Shown: positions 32,121-47,100 of the stretch, piece by piece | Position numbering within the stretch: the first letter of the stretch is position 1 | How the letters are laid out: each line of letters starts with the position of its first letter | Assembly (NCBI GenBank): GCA_007922225.1 | Contig: ML679989.1 | Span: forward strand, 16,557,974 to 16,621,973 | Origin: Emydura subglobosa | Lineage: Eukaryota > Chordata > Testudines > Chelidae | Direction of reading: 5' to 3' | Length of the DNA stretch: 64,000 bases | Made by a program: the position numbers and the translations under genes | The notes under the pieces: model-generated | The model's database searches: none | Told to the model about the DNA's origin: nothing | What the model saw: the letters and a program-made list of their open reading frames with translations, nothing else

Positions 32121-35100
32121 CCAACATTTACTAGCGTGGTGGACACATTGCTGTGTAACAGAATTCCCAGTAATCAGGCGCAATCCGCTTATAGCGTTCA
32201 GACCAGGCCATTTGCCTAACGGTTCTGAAATACTGGTACAGTCCCAGCCGTCTTCCCACACTACCTCCAAACCCGCTGCGTATTCTGAGCACAGGCTCTG
32301 CATGAGGGCAGCTGCAAACCACAAGCTCCATATTTACTCAAAACCCAGAAAAGAGGCCGACTCACTTGAACGCCATTTAACCCAGCTGCTCCCGCGTCTC
32401 CAAGTGGTCCACCAGAACCCTGAATTCATTGGGGAGGAAAAACACAATTGATATTAGCTGCAGGTGAAGCAGGAAAGGCAGTCTAGGGCGTGGGCACCTG
32501 GTGAACCGCCCTGTATGGGAGGCTAACTCATGGCACCGCCCCATCTGCCCAAGGCCACACCTGTCTCACTGCCACCTGGAGCTTCCTCCTACTGCAGCTG
32601 GAGGAGCCATGCCCCACCCCAGAGCCGGGTCACCCTGCGTCCCACGAAGGTGGCCCCGGCACCCCCAACTGTGCATGGCCCCAGCTGCCCTGAGTCCCGG
32701 CACTAGCTGGGCAGCCTGAGCCTTGTATGGCCCTGGCTGCCACGGAGCTCTGGCCGCACGGCCCCAGCGCCCATCGGTGCTGAGAGAGGCTGCAGTGAGG
32801 GGAATCAGCTCACAAAGGATTTGCGGGAGGGAGGGTGGTGGCTAAAGTTACCTGAGGGCCAATCTCTCCTTTTTTGCCAGCATCTCCTTTGGGTCCTTCA
32901 GGCCCGCCAAAGCCCTTCAGTCCTTGGATCCCATTTCCACCCCTGGAGCCAGCCGCACCCTAGAACGCACAGAAGAGGGAGATGCAGCTGCCTTATGCAC
33001 TTAATTCACAACATCACCAACTTGACCCACTGGTCTCAATTGTCTCTTCCTTCAGACAGCGGTCATGCAAACATCAACAGCGAGAGCTCCTTGAGAACTA
33101 TGGGGCCCATTTCATAAAACCCACAGATGGCTGCAAACCGATGAGCTAGTGGGTGAATATAGATGGGGACCCAACTGCACCCCCGATCCAAAGGATGGCC
33201 AGCTGTGGATCTCAATCAGCTTAGAGTCAGCTTTCTTTGTGAACTGGGCATATTCTGAAAGCCACAAGGTCACCTTGTTGCTTCACTGATATGCAACTAG
33301 TCCAGGGGGTTTTGTTTGTTTTTAAAAAGGACTAAACAGCATTTCCCAGAAAACTTTTAAGCTGTTTTTTTGTTTTTTTTTTTAATTATTTGATACAATT
33401 TATTTTACTTCCTCTTTCTCTTTGCAAATGGAATTTATTGAACTAAAAAACCAATCGTAGCCACGGAGAGATGAGTTGCCAGCCTAGACAGTGGGAAACC
33501 TTGGATCCGGACAAGATTTATTTCTCCAATTAAGCTGCACAGCGTAATTACTACATCTTCAGTGCTTTGTAATGTCACCTTTGCAATCATTAAATGTCAT
33601 CAGGTGCAGCCATTCATCATCCAGTGCGTGAAAGGAAGTAGGGCGGTAATCTGCCCTTTTAAATTTGAACCGAAGATGATGGAGAGCACTTTTAAAAATA
33701 CAGCACGGCTATCCGGGCACTGGGCTATCTGTCATGTGCATTTTTGGTGAGCTTTCCCCTCCTAACAATTCAAGCATATCTGAAGCACAACAGCAAACAT
33801 TAAACAAAATGTACTGTGCATGTTCTGCAAGAGACACAGGTAACTAATTGCACCATTACAGCAGCATTTAGCCACGTGTCTTACTGGCAACCATACTTAC
33901 AATGCCTTTAACTAATTATAATTTTACAGAAATCAAGAAAATGAGGACTTGACTGGAAAGTATTTACCTGAAGGGATCCCTTCCTGGCCATCCTTTTACA
34001 TTTTCCCAATGCCACTTAGCAGAGCAATTGCATAACGGCATTACCATAAATCCAACCATTTTGTCTCGAGCAGGGATAATAATGCCCTATCTGGATCACA
34101 GAGAAGTCCAGGATGTCAGGCTGGGCCTGTTTCTCTTGTCTCATAATACAATAGCTTCAGCAGGAGCAGATTAATTTAGTTAGAACAAGCAAAACATTGC
34201 AATGACTTTTCATGTTGCACTGGAGACTTGAGAACGTCTACACACCTCAGTCTTAAGTCACCCAGTTTGGGACATGGGGACACTTCAGAACTGACCTGAA
34301 ACCTAACCCAAAGCTGGAAGCACCCTTGAGGTTTGAAAAACTTCTGTGAATTTCCATCTTGCCCCGATTTCACAGGTGCTCTGATTTCACCCAGAACTGG
34401 AAGAAAAAGCCACAAGTAGCTTGTGGAAAGGCCATTTCCAGCCTAGGTGGAAATAAAGATGCAGCCAAGCCTGCCGCCATGTGATTCCAGCCTGGTTTGT
34501 TGCACTCGAGAACTGGGACTGTCCAGACAGCAGCACCCTCTTCCCGACTGAGCAAACCATTCAACTAAAACGTAAAACAAGAAACCAGAAGGGGAATAAA
34601 GTACCAACGAGGCAGGTTAAAGGAGCAGCCTCCTAAAAACTGTTTTGATCTCGGAACACCTCCCAAGCTCTGCTCTGGAGCAGGAGTTAGTACTTACAGC
34701 AGGTCCTGGCTTGCCTCGCTCTCCTTTTCTTCCATTTTCCCCAGGAACTCCCTGCAGTAAGGTTGAAGAATTAACATGAATCTGACTCTCTCCTGCTTGA
34801 TGCATTCATTGGTATCTCCTATTAGGACACTACCAAGGGCAGCGCCATGGAGAACTGGTACCCTGGCTGGTAGTCTCAAGGTACATCTAATATCGCAGAT
34901 GAAGGTGTGATTGCAGTGTGGGTAGGCACACCTGAGCTGGCTTTAATCTAGTGTTAGCGAGGATATGGTGGTGCAGGCTAGATGACCCAGTACAAGCGCA
35001 CCAGGGACTGTGGGTATATAACGACTTATGCTAGGGTCCATACCGCCACATCTTCACTGCAGGTCAAGCACTGACTAGCCCATGGGAAGAATCATAGAAT

Positions 35101-38100
35101 ATGAGGGTTGGAAGAGACCTCAGGAGGTCATCTAGTCCAACCCTCTGCTCAAAGCAGGGCCAACCCCAACTAAACCATCCCAAAGATGATCCCTAAAGAA
35201 AACTGTCCTGTCTCTCTTACGGATGTTCCCTGACAGAAACACACTGATGGAGGGATTGCACAGCTGCTGTCCATTATTATATCAGTCTCATGGACAAATA
35301 TGGGAATAGTGAGGATATCTGTCTCAAGAGATGTCGGGCCAGCACGTTGCAGTGCACTAAGATGCACTTGGTAAATACAACGTCCCAGCAAGTGCCTGTA
35401 AAAAGACAACTGGGGAAAGAAACGTGTCTGAGGGCTGGAGAACAGACTTTCAGAGGGGACTAGTGATTTGTGTTGCCAACTTGAGACACACCTTAAAGGA
35501 AAGGGGCCTGATTTTTAGAGGGCAGGTGCTCAGCACCCCCTGAAATCCAGTGCCCAAGTTGGACACTCAAGAACTGAGGCATCCAAGATCACTAGTCCCA
35601 GCTGCAAGTCTTGGTCTGGGATGGCAAGGGGGAACTTGTCTAGTTTTCATTTCAGAGGGCAATTGTGAGGCGTGCCTTAGAAAACCACTGTGGTTCTACA
35701 GGATGACAGTGGGAATTACCTCCAATCCAACCACACCAGCTGGGCCAATCAGTCCATTTGGTCCTGGATCTCCCTGGGGAAAAATAAGGGAATAGCTCTT
35801 ATCTTGTCCTCTGGCCACTAAAACCTGCATGAGGCTGACACACTCCTCTCACCTTTGATCACCAAACCCAAAAGGGTCGGGGATTGAACCCTGGCACAAT
35901 CAGCCTGGGTGACAAGCCTGTCATTGAAAATCTTTATCTGGCAGGCTGGATTTTGTCATGGGTATTTTTAGCAGGGGCTCCTCCGGCCCCGGGGGCCATT
36001 GCTCTGGCTTTGGGGGCTGACCTGGCCTTGGCTGTTTCTCCTGCGGCCCCAGGCCTTTGCTCTGTATTCCTCCGGCAGCCAACTGCTGGCCGCTGCTCTG
36101 GCCCTAGACTACTCTGGTCACGCTGCTGCTCCCGGGCAGGGGCTGATAGCTGCTCCCGCCCTCCCACTGTGGCGGGCTGAAGCCGACAATGTCATGGAGC
36201 TCCACTGAAGTCATGGAAACCATGGCAGAATCGGATCCTTGTCCATAACATGGGACCCTCCCTTCATACTTCCACTCACTGGTAATCTTCCCTGTTATCC
36301 CAGGGCTAGAAAGCAGGGCTTGGGACATGAGTAAACCAGAGAAAGGGGAGTTTTCTGTTCTTAAATCCAGTGGGGATTTCATTGGCTTCTCTCCGTGTTC
36401 TCTTTACAGTTGTCTAGCTTTATGGTCCTCACAGATCCCAGACACACAGCTGTGGGAAAGCAGCTCCGCTAATCACCAAACCAAGTACAGCTCTCCAGTG
36501 CCTTCTGGAAATGCCAGCTTTCCCACCTCTTAAAGTTCATTATCACAATCCTGTGGGGGTAGAGGAGGTTATATCAGACTTTACCACTTCTCCTCAGTAC
36601 CTTCTCTCCCTCAGGGCCATTTAAGCCAGGTGAACCTAGGATGCCTGCTTCACCCTGTTACAAAGGAAAATATAGGTCGCATCCATTCAAAAGAGCCATG
36701 CCTTGCACACAGACATCTGACTGGCAAGTAACATGCATGGCTCCCAGATTTCTACGTCAGAGACCTTGCAACCAGCAAGAGAAGGAGAGAATAATACAAG
36801 TGAACATACAATTTGTCCTCTGGCTCCAACAGGTCCCGCAACCCCGATTACACCGACCTGGCCCTGCGGAAGGAAGGGAAGTGTTACTTATTAGGATCCT
36901 GACAGAGCTCTGAAAACTAAGGCTGGAGTTTGACTCGGCTGCTGAATAAAGCATTTATCCAGAATGCCCTGTACAGCAGCAACTGCATTCCAGCCCACTG
37001 TCACCGGGACAGAACCTGGAGATAATGGCACGACAGGGAAAACACAGGGAAGGCTGAAATCTCAGCCCAGTAGGTTCACAGGGAACCAGGAAATTGCATG
37101 GAGAGTGACAGACCCCTATGCACTCTATGGACAATGGCAACATGTCCCACTTAGCGCCCAGAACATGTTAAACAGACAAACGCAAACATTACCCTGAAGG
37201 GCAACCCCAAGAACACGCATGGAGAGAGGAGAGAGAGACTCAGGGAAAAGATATTCTAAACTGAGAGCAAGAAACATGCCTGGATATTGACAGATCAGAT
37301 TCCTCTCTCAATAAGATACACCAAGAACTCAATCAGCCACAAAGAGAGAGACTCAAAAACTAGTGCTGAGACTGAAAAGCACCCAAGGGTGAAGCCCCGT
37401 GGAGAAATGGTCATGGTGGTGAGTCAAGTGAACTTCAGGCTCAAAACCTGGACTTTTGGCCAGCTGATAGTTTTGGCATAAAGTCATACCTAACTGTAGC
37501 ATTTTGAACATGTCAGTGTGAAAACTGGCCTTTGTCAGAATGAAAGTTCTAATGGGAAAAGCACTGACACTGTCTCATTTGGTCAGAAAAACAGGGAAAC
37601 TTGTGTAAAAATAGCCTCACTTTGCTCACAAATGTGTGTATTTTTGGGGTGGTGAAGGAGGGGGGAATGCAAGTTTTCCTCCACCTCTACCTCCTCCCCG
37701 CCCCATTGGGCTAATTTGGTGAAACTGAAACATGACATAAACATCTCCAATTTCAGAGGTTTTCTGATTTCCCTGTGAATGTTTTGCGTGGTCCTTGGGA
37801 AACCCTTGGTTTCCTGCTGGGTGGCCAAGAACTCTCCTGTATACTCAGCTAGAAATAAACTCCCACCTTAATGGGAACTACTGGGATTCCTGTCAGGGCC
37901 CTGTGACCCACATGGAGACAGAGATAGGCCGTCTCTGTACTTGCCAGTAAACCTTCTTGCCCCTTCTCTCCTTTAAGTCCTTTTTCACCAGTTTCTCCCA
38001 CAATGGCATCTGGTCCAGGCATTCCAGGAGAGCCCCTGGGGCCAGCGTCTCCCTGTCCATTAATGGAAACACATGGGTTATTACAAAGACCTGAATGAGT

Positions 38101-41100
38101 AAAATCACTAGCAGTTAAATGAGCCAACAATGGAACTGCGTCTAAATGAACACTTAATGCATGTTTTAAACTCATATTGGGTGCCAGTCACGTGGTCCTA
38201 CATCATCAACACACTACAAAGGGGTTATAAACATCCCTGCTTTCTTAGTAAATCTCAGCCGCAAAACTCCAGAGGCACCTCCGTAATCCTGGCACATCTC
38301 CAGCATGTCAGCTGGGGCCCACTAGAAACTTAAAGGGGTATTAGAGAAAACCAGGGGCTGAGCAGGCCATGGCAGTGTAGGTGTTTAAAGGGAAAACATA
38401 AAGGAAGAGATGCTCCCCACCTTTGTGCCCTTTGGTCCTGGCTCCCCCATAACTCCGGGATCCCCGATGTCACCCTGCAAAGAAGGAGAAGCAAACTCTT
38501 TAGCCCCAGTTCATGGCCTGCACCAGGTGTGTCCTCTCTATGCTCATCAGTCCCTGAAGAGCGAGTCCTCTTCCACTGACTCTCAATGGACTTCACGGCA
38601 CTGGCAAAGCATTCTTCAGCCTGCTATATGAATTCTGGCGAAGGCGTTGCAGGCACTAGAAAGTCATAGAAACAAAGGGCTGAAAGGGACCTTGAGAGGT
38701 CATGAAGACCAGCCCCCATGTACTGAGGCAGGACTAAGTAAAGCTAGACCATCTCTAACAAGTGTGTGGCCAACCTGTTCTTAAAACCCTTCAGTGGTGG
38801 GGATTCCACAGCCTCCCTTGGAAGCCGATTCCAGAGCTTAATCGCTCTGGTAGTTAGAGCTTTTTTCAGATGTTTAACCTAAATCTCCCTTGCTACAGAC
38901 TAAGTCAATTACTTCTTGTCCTACCTTCAATGGACACGGAGGACAATGAATCACACTCCTCTTTATATCAGCCTCTACAGTCAGGGGGATGTTGGGTGAA
39001 CTAATGGGGCGTGACAAGGTATAACAAGATCCAGTGACTGAAAACTGAACCTAGACAACTTCAGCCCGGAAATGAGGTGCACATTCTGAACAAGAAGGGT
39101 ATTTAGCCGTTGGAATGGCTTATCAAATACCCATCACTGGGTAAAGCTGGCTGAGAATTTTCCATTTTAAATAGAAAATTGGGTTTTCAATACAAGAATT
39201 TTCACAAATGGTGTCAATTTTCCTAAAAATGATCATCGAGTTTTGATTGGAAAACTAAAAATCAAAATTTTTGAAGGGCTGGAAACCTTCCACTCTCCCC
39301 CCCTCCAGTTTTCTCCCTGGCTGCTCAATCTCGCTCTCCACTCGTGTCAAAGATCACAACTGCAGCTTTCTCTAGTGGGCTACAGTGGAACAGCTGCCAC
39401 GGTGGTGGGCTACCTGTCAGAGAATGCCTGTAGCGTACCTTGCTTCCCAGTTCCCCAGTTCCCCCGGGATGTCCCTTCAGTCCTTCCTTTCCTGGCTCCC
39501 CAGAACCTCCAGTGACACCTGGATGCCCTGGGACTCCTGCCTCTCCCTGGAAAGGAAGAAGACAAGAAGTATTATTATCCAACCACTTTTACTAGCTATG
39601 TCCTGAACTCTCCTACTATTGATTGTCAATATAAATCATGAACATCTCACCACGCAGGAAGTGAAGGAGTTAGGTGCCCACTGAAAAAATCTATGAGAAC
39701 CTGGGCACCTAACTCAAGACGCTTTTGAAAATCTTGCCCGTGGGCATTGAGGGTAGTGATGGATGAACCGCAACAGACTGGGAGACTTGGCTGTTTATTC
39801 CAAACCCCATGAGTCTGCAGACTGGCCTCGGAAAGCGTGAGTGCTCATGCTTTCTGGTGGAGCTGCTGTATGCAGAGTGGGAAACTCACTGGTGTGTTTT
39901 CATTGTGGAAGCAGAGCGCAGCATGAAAAGGGAACTAAATAAGGGCTCCTTCATTTGCAACAGCCTAAGCAGTTGTTAGTAACACAGGTAAAGGATGATT
40001 AATGCATGATTAATTATAAGGTAAGGCTTCTCTTTCAGTTGCAGTTTCTGTCCACACTAGAACCACAGATATAGAATGAGCATAAAAGCGTGTGTCTGAG
40101 CGCAGGAATTCCTGCTTCTACATGTGCCAGGGTAACTCGAGTTCCAAAGCACCATGGAGGAGTTTTATTCAGGCTTCTGCCCACAAATGCACACCAGGAA
40201 TTAGCATTACCTGAAGGATTTCAGCTTCCTAAACCTGGGTGCAAAACGCAGCCTGTCGGATCTTCTCTTCCATGTGCCACCTCAGTTTAGGTGAGCATCA
40301 CAAATACGACAAGACCTTTCAGGACTCATTTTAAATACTGACCTGTTCGCCTTTGGACCCAGGCTGACCTTCCACTCCTGGGAGTCCTGGAGGACCCTAC
40401 GGGGGAAAAATAGATCAGCTCATAAATCTTTTAAAGAGTTTATGCACCCTGTGGTAGCATACACTGAATAGCAACACACCTGTGACTCAGCGCTGCTAGA
40501 ATGAGAGCAGGGCTTCATGGTGGGGCAATCTTGGAAATTATCCAGGAAATTAAAACCTAGCGAGGATACCCAGGGGAGTTACAGGTGAATATCTCCAATG
40601 GGTCTTCTTTTGGGTAGGTTACCAGTGTGATGAAAGCCATCTTGGGTGACACACCCCAGGGACTGAACTGGGACTTCCAGAGCTAAATGCATGAGCTGCT
40701 ACAGTTTGAGCTAATTAGCCCCGACTTGCCAGCTAGGGCTGTGACAGACTCAGAGCGGGACCTGTAACACGCTCACCATTGGACTACACCAAATCCTGTC
40801 CTGCAGACATATTATTTGGCTGCAGGCCTGCTCTAGGGCAGATACACAACTCAAATAACTAAGATGACAAGAAAGTCTCGACCCTCACAATTTTCCTTCG
40901 GAAGAATCAGCCCCAAAACTCTACTTCTCCCGGCAGCTGGAAGCCAAAGGGAAGGGGGACTGAAAAGTCCAGAGAGAGGAACATTAAAAGGGGACACCAT
41001 TTCCTGAGCTATTTTACCAGTGTTGCCTAGTGGACAGCGCACTGGACTGGGACTCAGAAGACCTGGATTCTAGTCCCAGCCCTGCTACTGGCCTGCTGGA

Positions 41101-44100
41101 TGACCTTGGGCAAGTCACTGCACTGCTCTGTGCCTCAGTTTCCCTCTTCATAACATGGTAATAACCATCCTTTGAGATCTACAGATGAAAAGTGCTCTAT
41201 CAGAGCTAGGCATTACCACCATACCTGCTCTCCATCCAGGCCTCTGACGCCAGCTTCTCCAGGCTCTCCCACTTCACCCTAAAGAAACAAGACATTCAAC
41301 TGAGCAGCTCATCTTAGTGGGGGTTTGCACTAAGAAGTCTCCATCCTTTAAGCCTTTGCAGTATTCAGGTCTGAACTCAGCATCACCCAGCTGTGAAATC
41401 TGAGCACAGACGCGCCAGGAGAGTTTGCAGGGTTTTACTCTCCATTGCATCAGATGCTCCCACCTACATTTCTCCATGTTAATATTCTCACCCCCCACTC
41501 TAAAGAAAGGCCAGTCCCGCTGCAAATAACGGAGGGGCTGGGGTGTGTGCATTCGTGTGTCTCAGCTTGGGCAGGTACCCCCCATTAGTAAGAAGGAATA
41601 GCATTCATCTGGGGCATAATCAGGGCTGCTGTAAGCAAGCAAAAGGCTCAGGAGGCCTGGGGTAACAAACAAGCAGCTCTGGACTCAGAAGCGACCGGGG
41701 TTGGGATGCAGTTCTTGAGAGGAAGGCCGAGGAGTGAGAGCTAGTGGTTCCAAATGAGCTCATTGCACATGGATGCGTCAAAGAGCATCAAAAGGCTAAA
41801 GTCAGCAGGGTTACTGGAGTCAGGCTGCGGGGGGCACTGGAAGGGATGTCTGGGAGCTACAGTTCAGCCTCCAACTTTTCCTCCTCCTGTCCCCAACACA
41901 CTAACTTCGCCCATTCTGCACAATGCACTATGCTCCTTTCCAGCCCCCGTCTCCCAGAGACGGCTGAAATCTGTTTGCCACGGGATGACTATTTCTAACG
42001 TGTCAGGAGAACAATTCTGCACATACCCTTCATTCACGAACTCCGGCTCAGCGCAGGCAGCGGCGCTGAATGTGTGACACTCTCACCCATGCAACTGAAC
42101 AGCTGTGGAACCAAGCGCCCCTTTCATCTCCTTACCTTCTCTCCTGTCTCCCCCACAGGCCCGTCAGGCCCAGCTGGACCTCTCTGGCCCTGTAAGAACA
42201 CAAACTGATTTAGCAATCATGTCCCAATGCAGAGAGTCCATGCCAATCCGTGACACAGCACGTAGGAGCGGTGACAGAACGCGCTGCACACCACTCAGCC
42301 CATTGGCCAACGGGATTAGCCAGTCTTCGGCTTCTGTTTAAGGGCTCCTGTATCACCCTCGAGCTCTCTCCCACTACGTCCTGGTGCTCATAGCTCTGGC
42401 AAGCTCACGCTTCCCGGCACAATGCACTGGGAAACCATCACTGCAACACACGGTGCGCCCAAAAGCCCAGACTGAAAGAACAAGGCAGGCTGAGAAAGGA
42501 GGCGAACACCAAGCCACAGGATCGGTGAGTAAACTAATGAGTCCCATTTCCAACCTGAGAGCCAGGATTCAGGCCCAGAAATCGTAGAATCATAGGATAT
42601 TAGAGTTGGAAGGGACCTCAGGAGGTCATCTAGTCCAACCCCCTGCTCAAAGCAGGACTCACCTCAGCTAAATCATCCCAGCCAGGGCTTTGTCAAGCCG
42701 CAGCTTAAAAACCTCTGAAGATGGAGACTCCACCACTTCCAGCGGCAGCCTGGAGGAAGCAGCCGGAGCCAGCCAGTGGACAGTTGGCAGCCTCCTAGTG
42801 GCTGCAGCGCAGCCATGGGGGGCCTGGGGCTGCAGGCGGGAGAAACAGGGTGGGCAAAGCGAGAGCCAAGCTGGAGCTAGGGCTTGGAGGGCTCCTTCAC
42901 TTTAAGCAGCATTGCACAGCCCTGTAGGACAGATCCTGGCAAGGGGTCGTTTTCATTCTCTCTCCCCTGCTTGCATGTGCACGTGCAATGGTGGGTCCCC
43001 CAAGACGACTAAATGCACTTGGGGGTCGTCCCAGTGAAGCCTGGGAACCACTGCACTGTTGCCCCTTGGCATACCCGGATGGAGAGACGCGTTGGTGCAT
43101 ATACCATCCCAGCTGGATTTTATTAGGGGCTATCCCAAATCTTTGTCTCATCCAGAGTCCTGCAGAGTTTAGGAATGGAAAGGCAGGTTACACTTCTGAC
43201 CGTGGGGTAACTGGGGGCGGGGCAAGGTGCCTGGAACTCAGCAGGTCTGTAGCTACGCGGTACATAACCACGGGAACGAAGCCATGGGCTGGAGAAGAGG
43301 ACATCTCTTCAGCAGTTTAGTTTTGATCACAGCTAGCAGCTCACGGTTAGTGGGATAGAGACGTGCTCCAAGTCGGGCAGGAACTCGGTATCATCCTCCC
43401 GTTGCACATCAGTCAAAGAAATCAGCGTCTGTACTTACTGGGTACCCAGCAGGTCCAGTAGCCCCATCCAGTCCAGCCGGCCCCTTCTCTCCTGACGCAC
43501 CAGGCTTACCACGGATGCCGTCTGGCCCTTGAATGCCCGGAGGCCCCTGGGCAGAGGAAATCATTATGCAACTGTAGATGCATGTCGGTGGGAAGAGCTA
43601 CGTTATGAGCACCACACACACCAAGCGGCATTCGAGTTCCAACAGTCCGCGACTGAGCGATGAGGAATGAAATACAGTGCCTGACGTAACAAAGAAGCCA
43701 CTTGAATGCTTTTTAGTGGCACCGCCAGAGCCCCTCAGGGGTATTTATCAGCTCGTAACTCACACGGGTGTATTCACTGAATACCTCTTTGTAAGAATCA
43801 ATCTCTCCCCCCTTTACAAAAGAAGAGTTCGGAAGTGAGAGGCAGTGCTATAGTCAAGGATGCTGGAAAGACAAAAACCAGAGAACAATTCGCCCAGAGC
43901 CCCATCTGCAGAATAAATACAGACCAACCAGGCTGCCTCGAGCTATGATCCAGCGTACCTTACCTTGACCTGGAGAGGCCGCTTTTGTGCGTGTGATGGC
44001 AATGCAGTCACCATACCCATTCTAGCACCAGGTGGGTTGGGACGTAGGCCCACTGAGAACTGGACTGAGACCCTCAAATCATTTTACTTAGGGCAGCGCT

Positions 44101-47100
44101 CAGCCAAAAGACGGGAACAAATTGGTCTCTAGGTGGGGCGGGTATGTGTTGTATCTTTCCTGCTCCATCAGCATCACATGACTGGAGACCAGAAGGGGGG
44201 TATGGCACAGCACAGCTATCCCTCTTCTACTTACCGGCAGTCCTGGAAGCCCTGTAGGACCTGGGTCTCCCAGTCTTCCCTGAAACAGAGAGATTTTTCA
44301 GCATAATAATGGCAGATGAGATGCTGTCACCTAGGCCCAGAGATCATACGTCTCAAGTGGGGGAAATGCACTCAGCTTCATAATGCAAACAGAACACACA
44401 CGGGTCATTTCAGGGGGTGCCCCTGCAGTGATCTGCCTCCAGTATAAAGAAGGGTCTCTCATAAACATGTAGCCTTTGATAAAAGCCGTGTCCCAGGGCC
44501 TGTGTTTCCAAAGAGACCAGGGTATCTAGTCACTTGTTAATCCCATTTAACACAAAAACACTGTTTCTATTTTATTCTGAACAGGTTCTTATATTTCACT
44601 CATCATTCTAATATCTGAGCTTTTTGCAGCACTGCATTAAGCAACATTGGTCACGTGTTCTTTGTTCTCTCATCCTCTCCCCAGGGGGAGACGCGTCTGC
44701 ACTGAAGTGTCTTGCTGTGTCTGGAAAATCAGGAGCAGAGAGCACATGCAGGCACCCTTATGCTCTGTCCATGTGGGACTGAACTGAAATAGCCGCGCAG
44801 AATCCCTGCTCCCGGCTTTGCACCGCCGCCTCCTCCTGTCTGCGGTTCGTGTGCTGCAGGGCCAATTGTAATCAAGGAGGGAGAGAATAGCCATGACTCA
44901 GGACAACCTGGACTAAGGGCACAGGGTGGAAATGTTTGTAACTTTATTGCTAACAGATACACTCAGTATGTCAAGGGTACACCACAGTTTCAACCTGCAG
45001 TATTTGAAATGGCTGTAAGAGTAAGCGTGTTAACTGTCCTCATTACACCTCTCCCCATCTGCAAACCTTCTCAGGTGCAACACCAGGGATCAAAATGTGT
45101 CCAGACGAGCAGCTGAAATGGGGAGCAGCTGTATTCCGCTGCGTGGCACAGCATCCATTTACAGATTAGAAAAGATTTTTAACAGCAAAACCTAATTTAA
45201 AGACGGTTTCTCACTGTGTGAATTCAATAAACCACTCTTACTGTTTAAGCAGAAAACCACATTCTAGCACTTGCAGAGGTGAGGCTGGAACGGAAGGCTT
45301 TCGAGACCCCAGTTCTATTCATTTTCCCCGAGATCCAGGGTAGTTGGTCCTGGAGTCTGCCACACGGACACCAGCCCCTGCTTTTGTGGTGCAGCGGAAC
45401 GGGGAGCCCGAGTCAGTCAAAACGCACAATGTCCCACAAAATCGGGTGTCCTTGAGAGGTCTGGCTATCCAGCTGCCATACAAGCTGTGACCAGAACGCT
45501 CACTTGGGTGCTTCCAGTTCAGAGCGGGAGTTGCAGACGGCCGATCCAAACCCACAGGGGTGAGTGGGCATTAGTGGCCAATACAGAGAAGTGAAGGCCA
45601 TAATAGAGTAGCGAGGCTAATGTACTGCAGCGTGCAGTGCCACTTGCTGCCACTGCAGGATTTCGGGTGCAGGAGACCCAGAGGAAATGTTTTTTAACCA
45701 AAGGTTTGCATTGGAATATGCGGATTCAGCAAAACCAGAACTGTTTGCGGGAACGCACTGGGTTTGACAGAACTTCGGCGGAGAAAGGTGTCACAGGTTC
45801 AGGATGCAAGAGCTGGTCAAAACGAGAAAGCACGAGTGAGAGAGTCTGTCCCAAACTAGCAATACCCTGGGCGCTAGGATACTCACCTGGGTTACAGTCC
45901 TGCTCCGCCAAGTCTCCCACATCCCGGGGGAGTGTCCTAACCACTGGCTCTAGAGTCAGCCTCTCTTGCTCGCTCTCTCTGGCCCAATGAATATTTAACT
46001 ATTTATACAAAGTGGAACGGCTCCAACAGGAAAGACTGAGAGACCCCCTCCCAAAGCACAGGAGAGTCAATAGCCCCGTGGTTAGGGCACACCCCTGAGA
46101 TGGGGGAGGTCCGGGCACAAGTCCCTGCTCCAAATCAGGCGCTGGCTGGTCTCCCACATCCCAGGTGAGTGCCCTCACTATGGAGCTATTGGCTAGTCTG
46201 GAGTATCCCTTGCACTGTTTATTCATCGAAAAACTTCTGAAGGTCTCAGTCCCTTACGGGGAATGGGAAAAATTTCCAACCCCCGGACAATATTCATGGG
46301 ATGGTAAAACCATTTCCTGCCCAGCTCTAAGGATACCTGGCTGCCACCACCTGCCCCTGAGCATGTGAACTGCAGACAGGAGAGGGAGGCAGCACAAAGC
46401 AGGGGACAGGGATTCTGTGCGGCTATTTCAGTTGAGTTCCGTAAGGGCAAAGCATGGGGGGGTCTATGTGTGTATGTGTGAGGGGGGTGAGATAGGATGG
46501 GACAGGGACATTCTCTGAGCCCGGGAGTGCCAGGCGGAAGAAGGTTCACAGCCGAGGAGAGGTTATGTAGTAATACGAGTGGTTCTCAGACTGGGGGTTG
46601 AGGGCTGTCTGAGCTGGAGGGGGTTGGGCTGGAGGGAGCTGAAGAGCTTTGAGGACCTTTTGAGCTGGGTGAGAGGCAGGTTGAATGAAGGGAGAACAGA
46701 GTCAATTGGAAGGGTCAAGAATTAGTTTGGAGAAGTTGGGACTAGAGTAAAGGGGACGCAGAGGATGGATAATTTCCTCCCATCTTGTTCTTTACTGTGA
46801 AGTTCTTTACAGGGGAGAGGGAAGAGGAGTCCCTTTTTCCTCTTCGTTGCCCTCCCCTCCCGCAAAATGTTTCCTTGCAAGGTCCCCCAGCCCAGTGTCC
46901 CAGTTTTTCACTTGAAAAATATGTCCCACCTGCACTGGCGCTGGGGGAGAGGAGAGCTCTGCAGATTACCCTACTGTCTATTTGGGGCACCGGCTCCCCT
47001 GCAAACCCACGCCCATCCCCAGGGCACTACGCCTGCCCCGATCCCACCCCACCCGACAGCCCAGGGGACTGTACCGGCACTGTGTCCATCCGCAGGAAGT

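Larger units (their letters stand above)
30428..44234. other. introns in the central helix region
   Basis: 30428-32365: SINE, unidentified repeat-like DNA (31020-31350), a purine-rich tract (31560-31870) and a microsatellite. 32960-34697 is AT-rich with a T-rich tract near 33365. 34752-36600: CR1 end near 35085; otherwise nothing seen. 36864-37944: old AT-rich repeat. 38475-39438: CR1. 39547-40342 and 40397-41224: a palindromic-type repeat near 39665-39750 and a SINE. 41279-43438: CR1 and hAT ends. 43547-44234: nothing seen. Confidence 0.5.

Noticed and set aside
41020..41090. tRNA-gene-like sequence
   Set aside because: It continues into a SINE body and tail and recurs elsewhere in the window, so it is a SINE head and not a functional tRNA gene.
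45320..45360. Minus-strand peptide NYPGSRGK resembling collagen
   Set aside because: Only two Gly, spaced as chance would allow, followed directly by a stop; no acceptor or donor at the right places.
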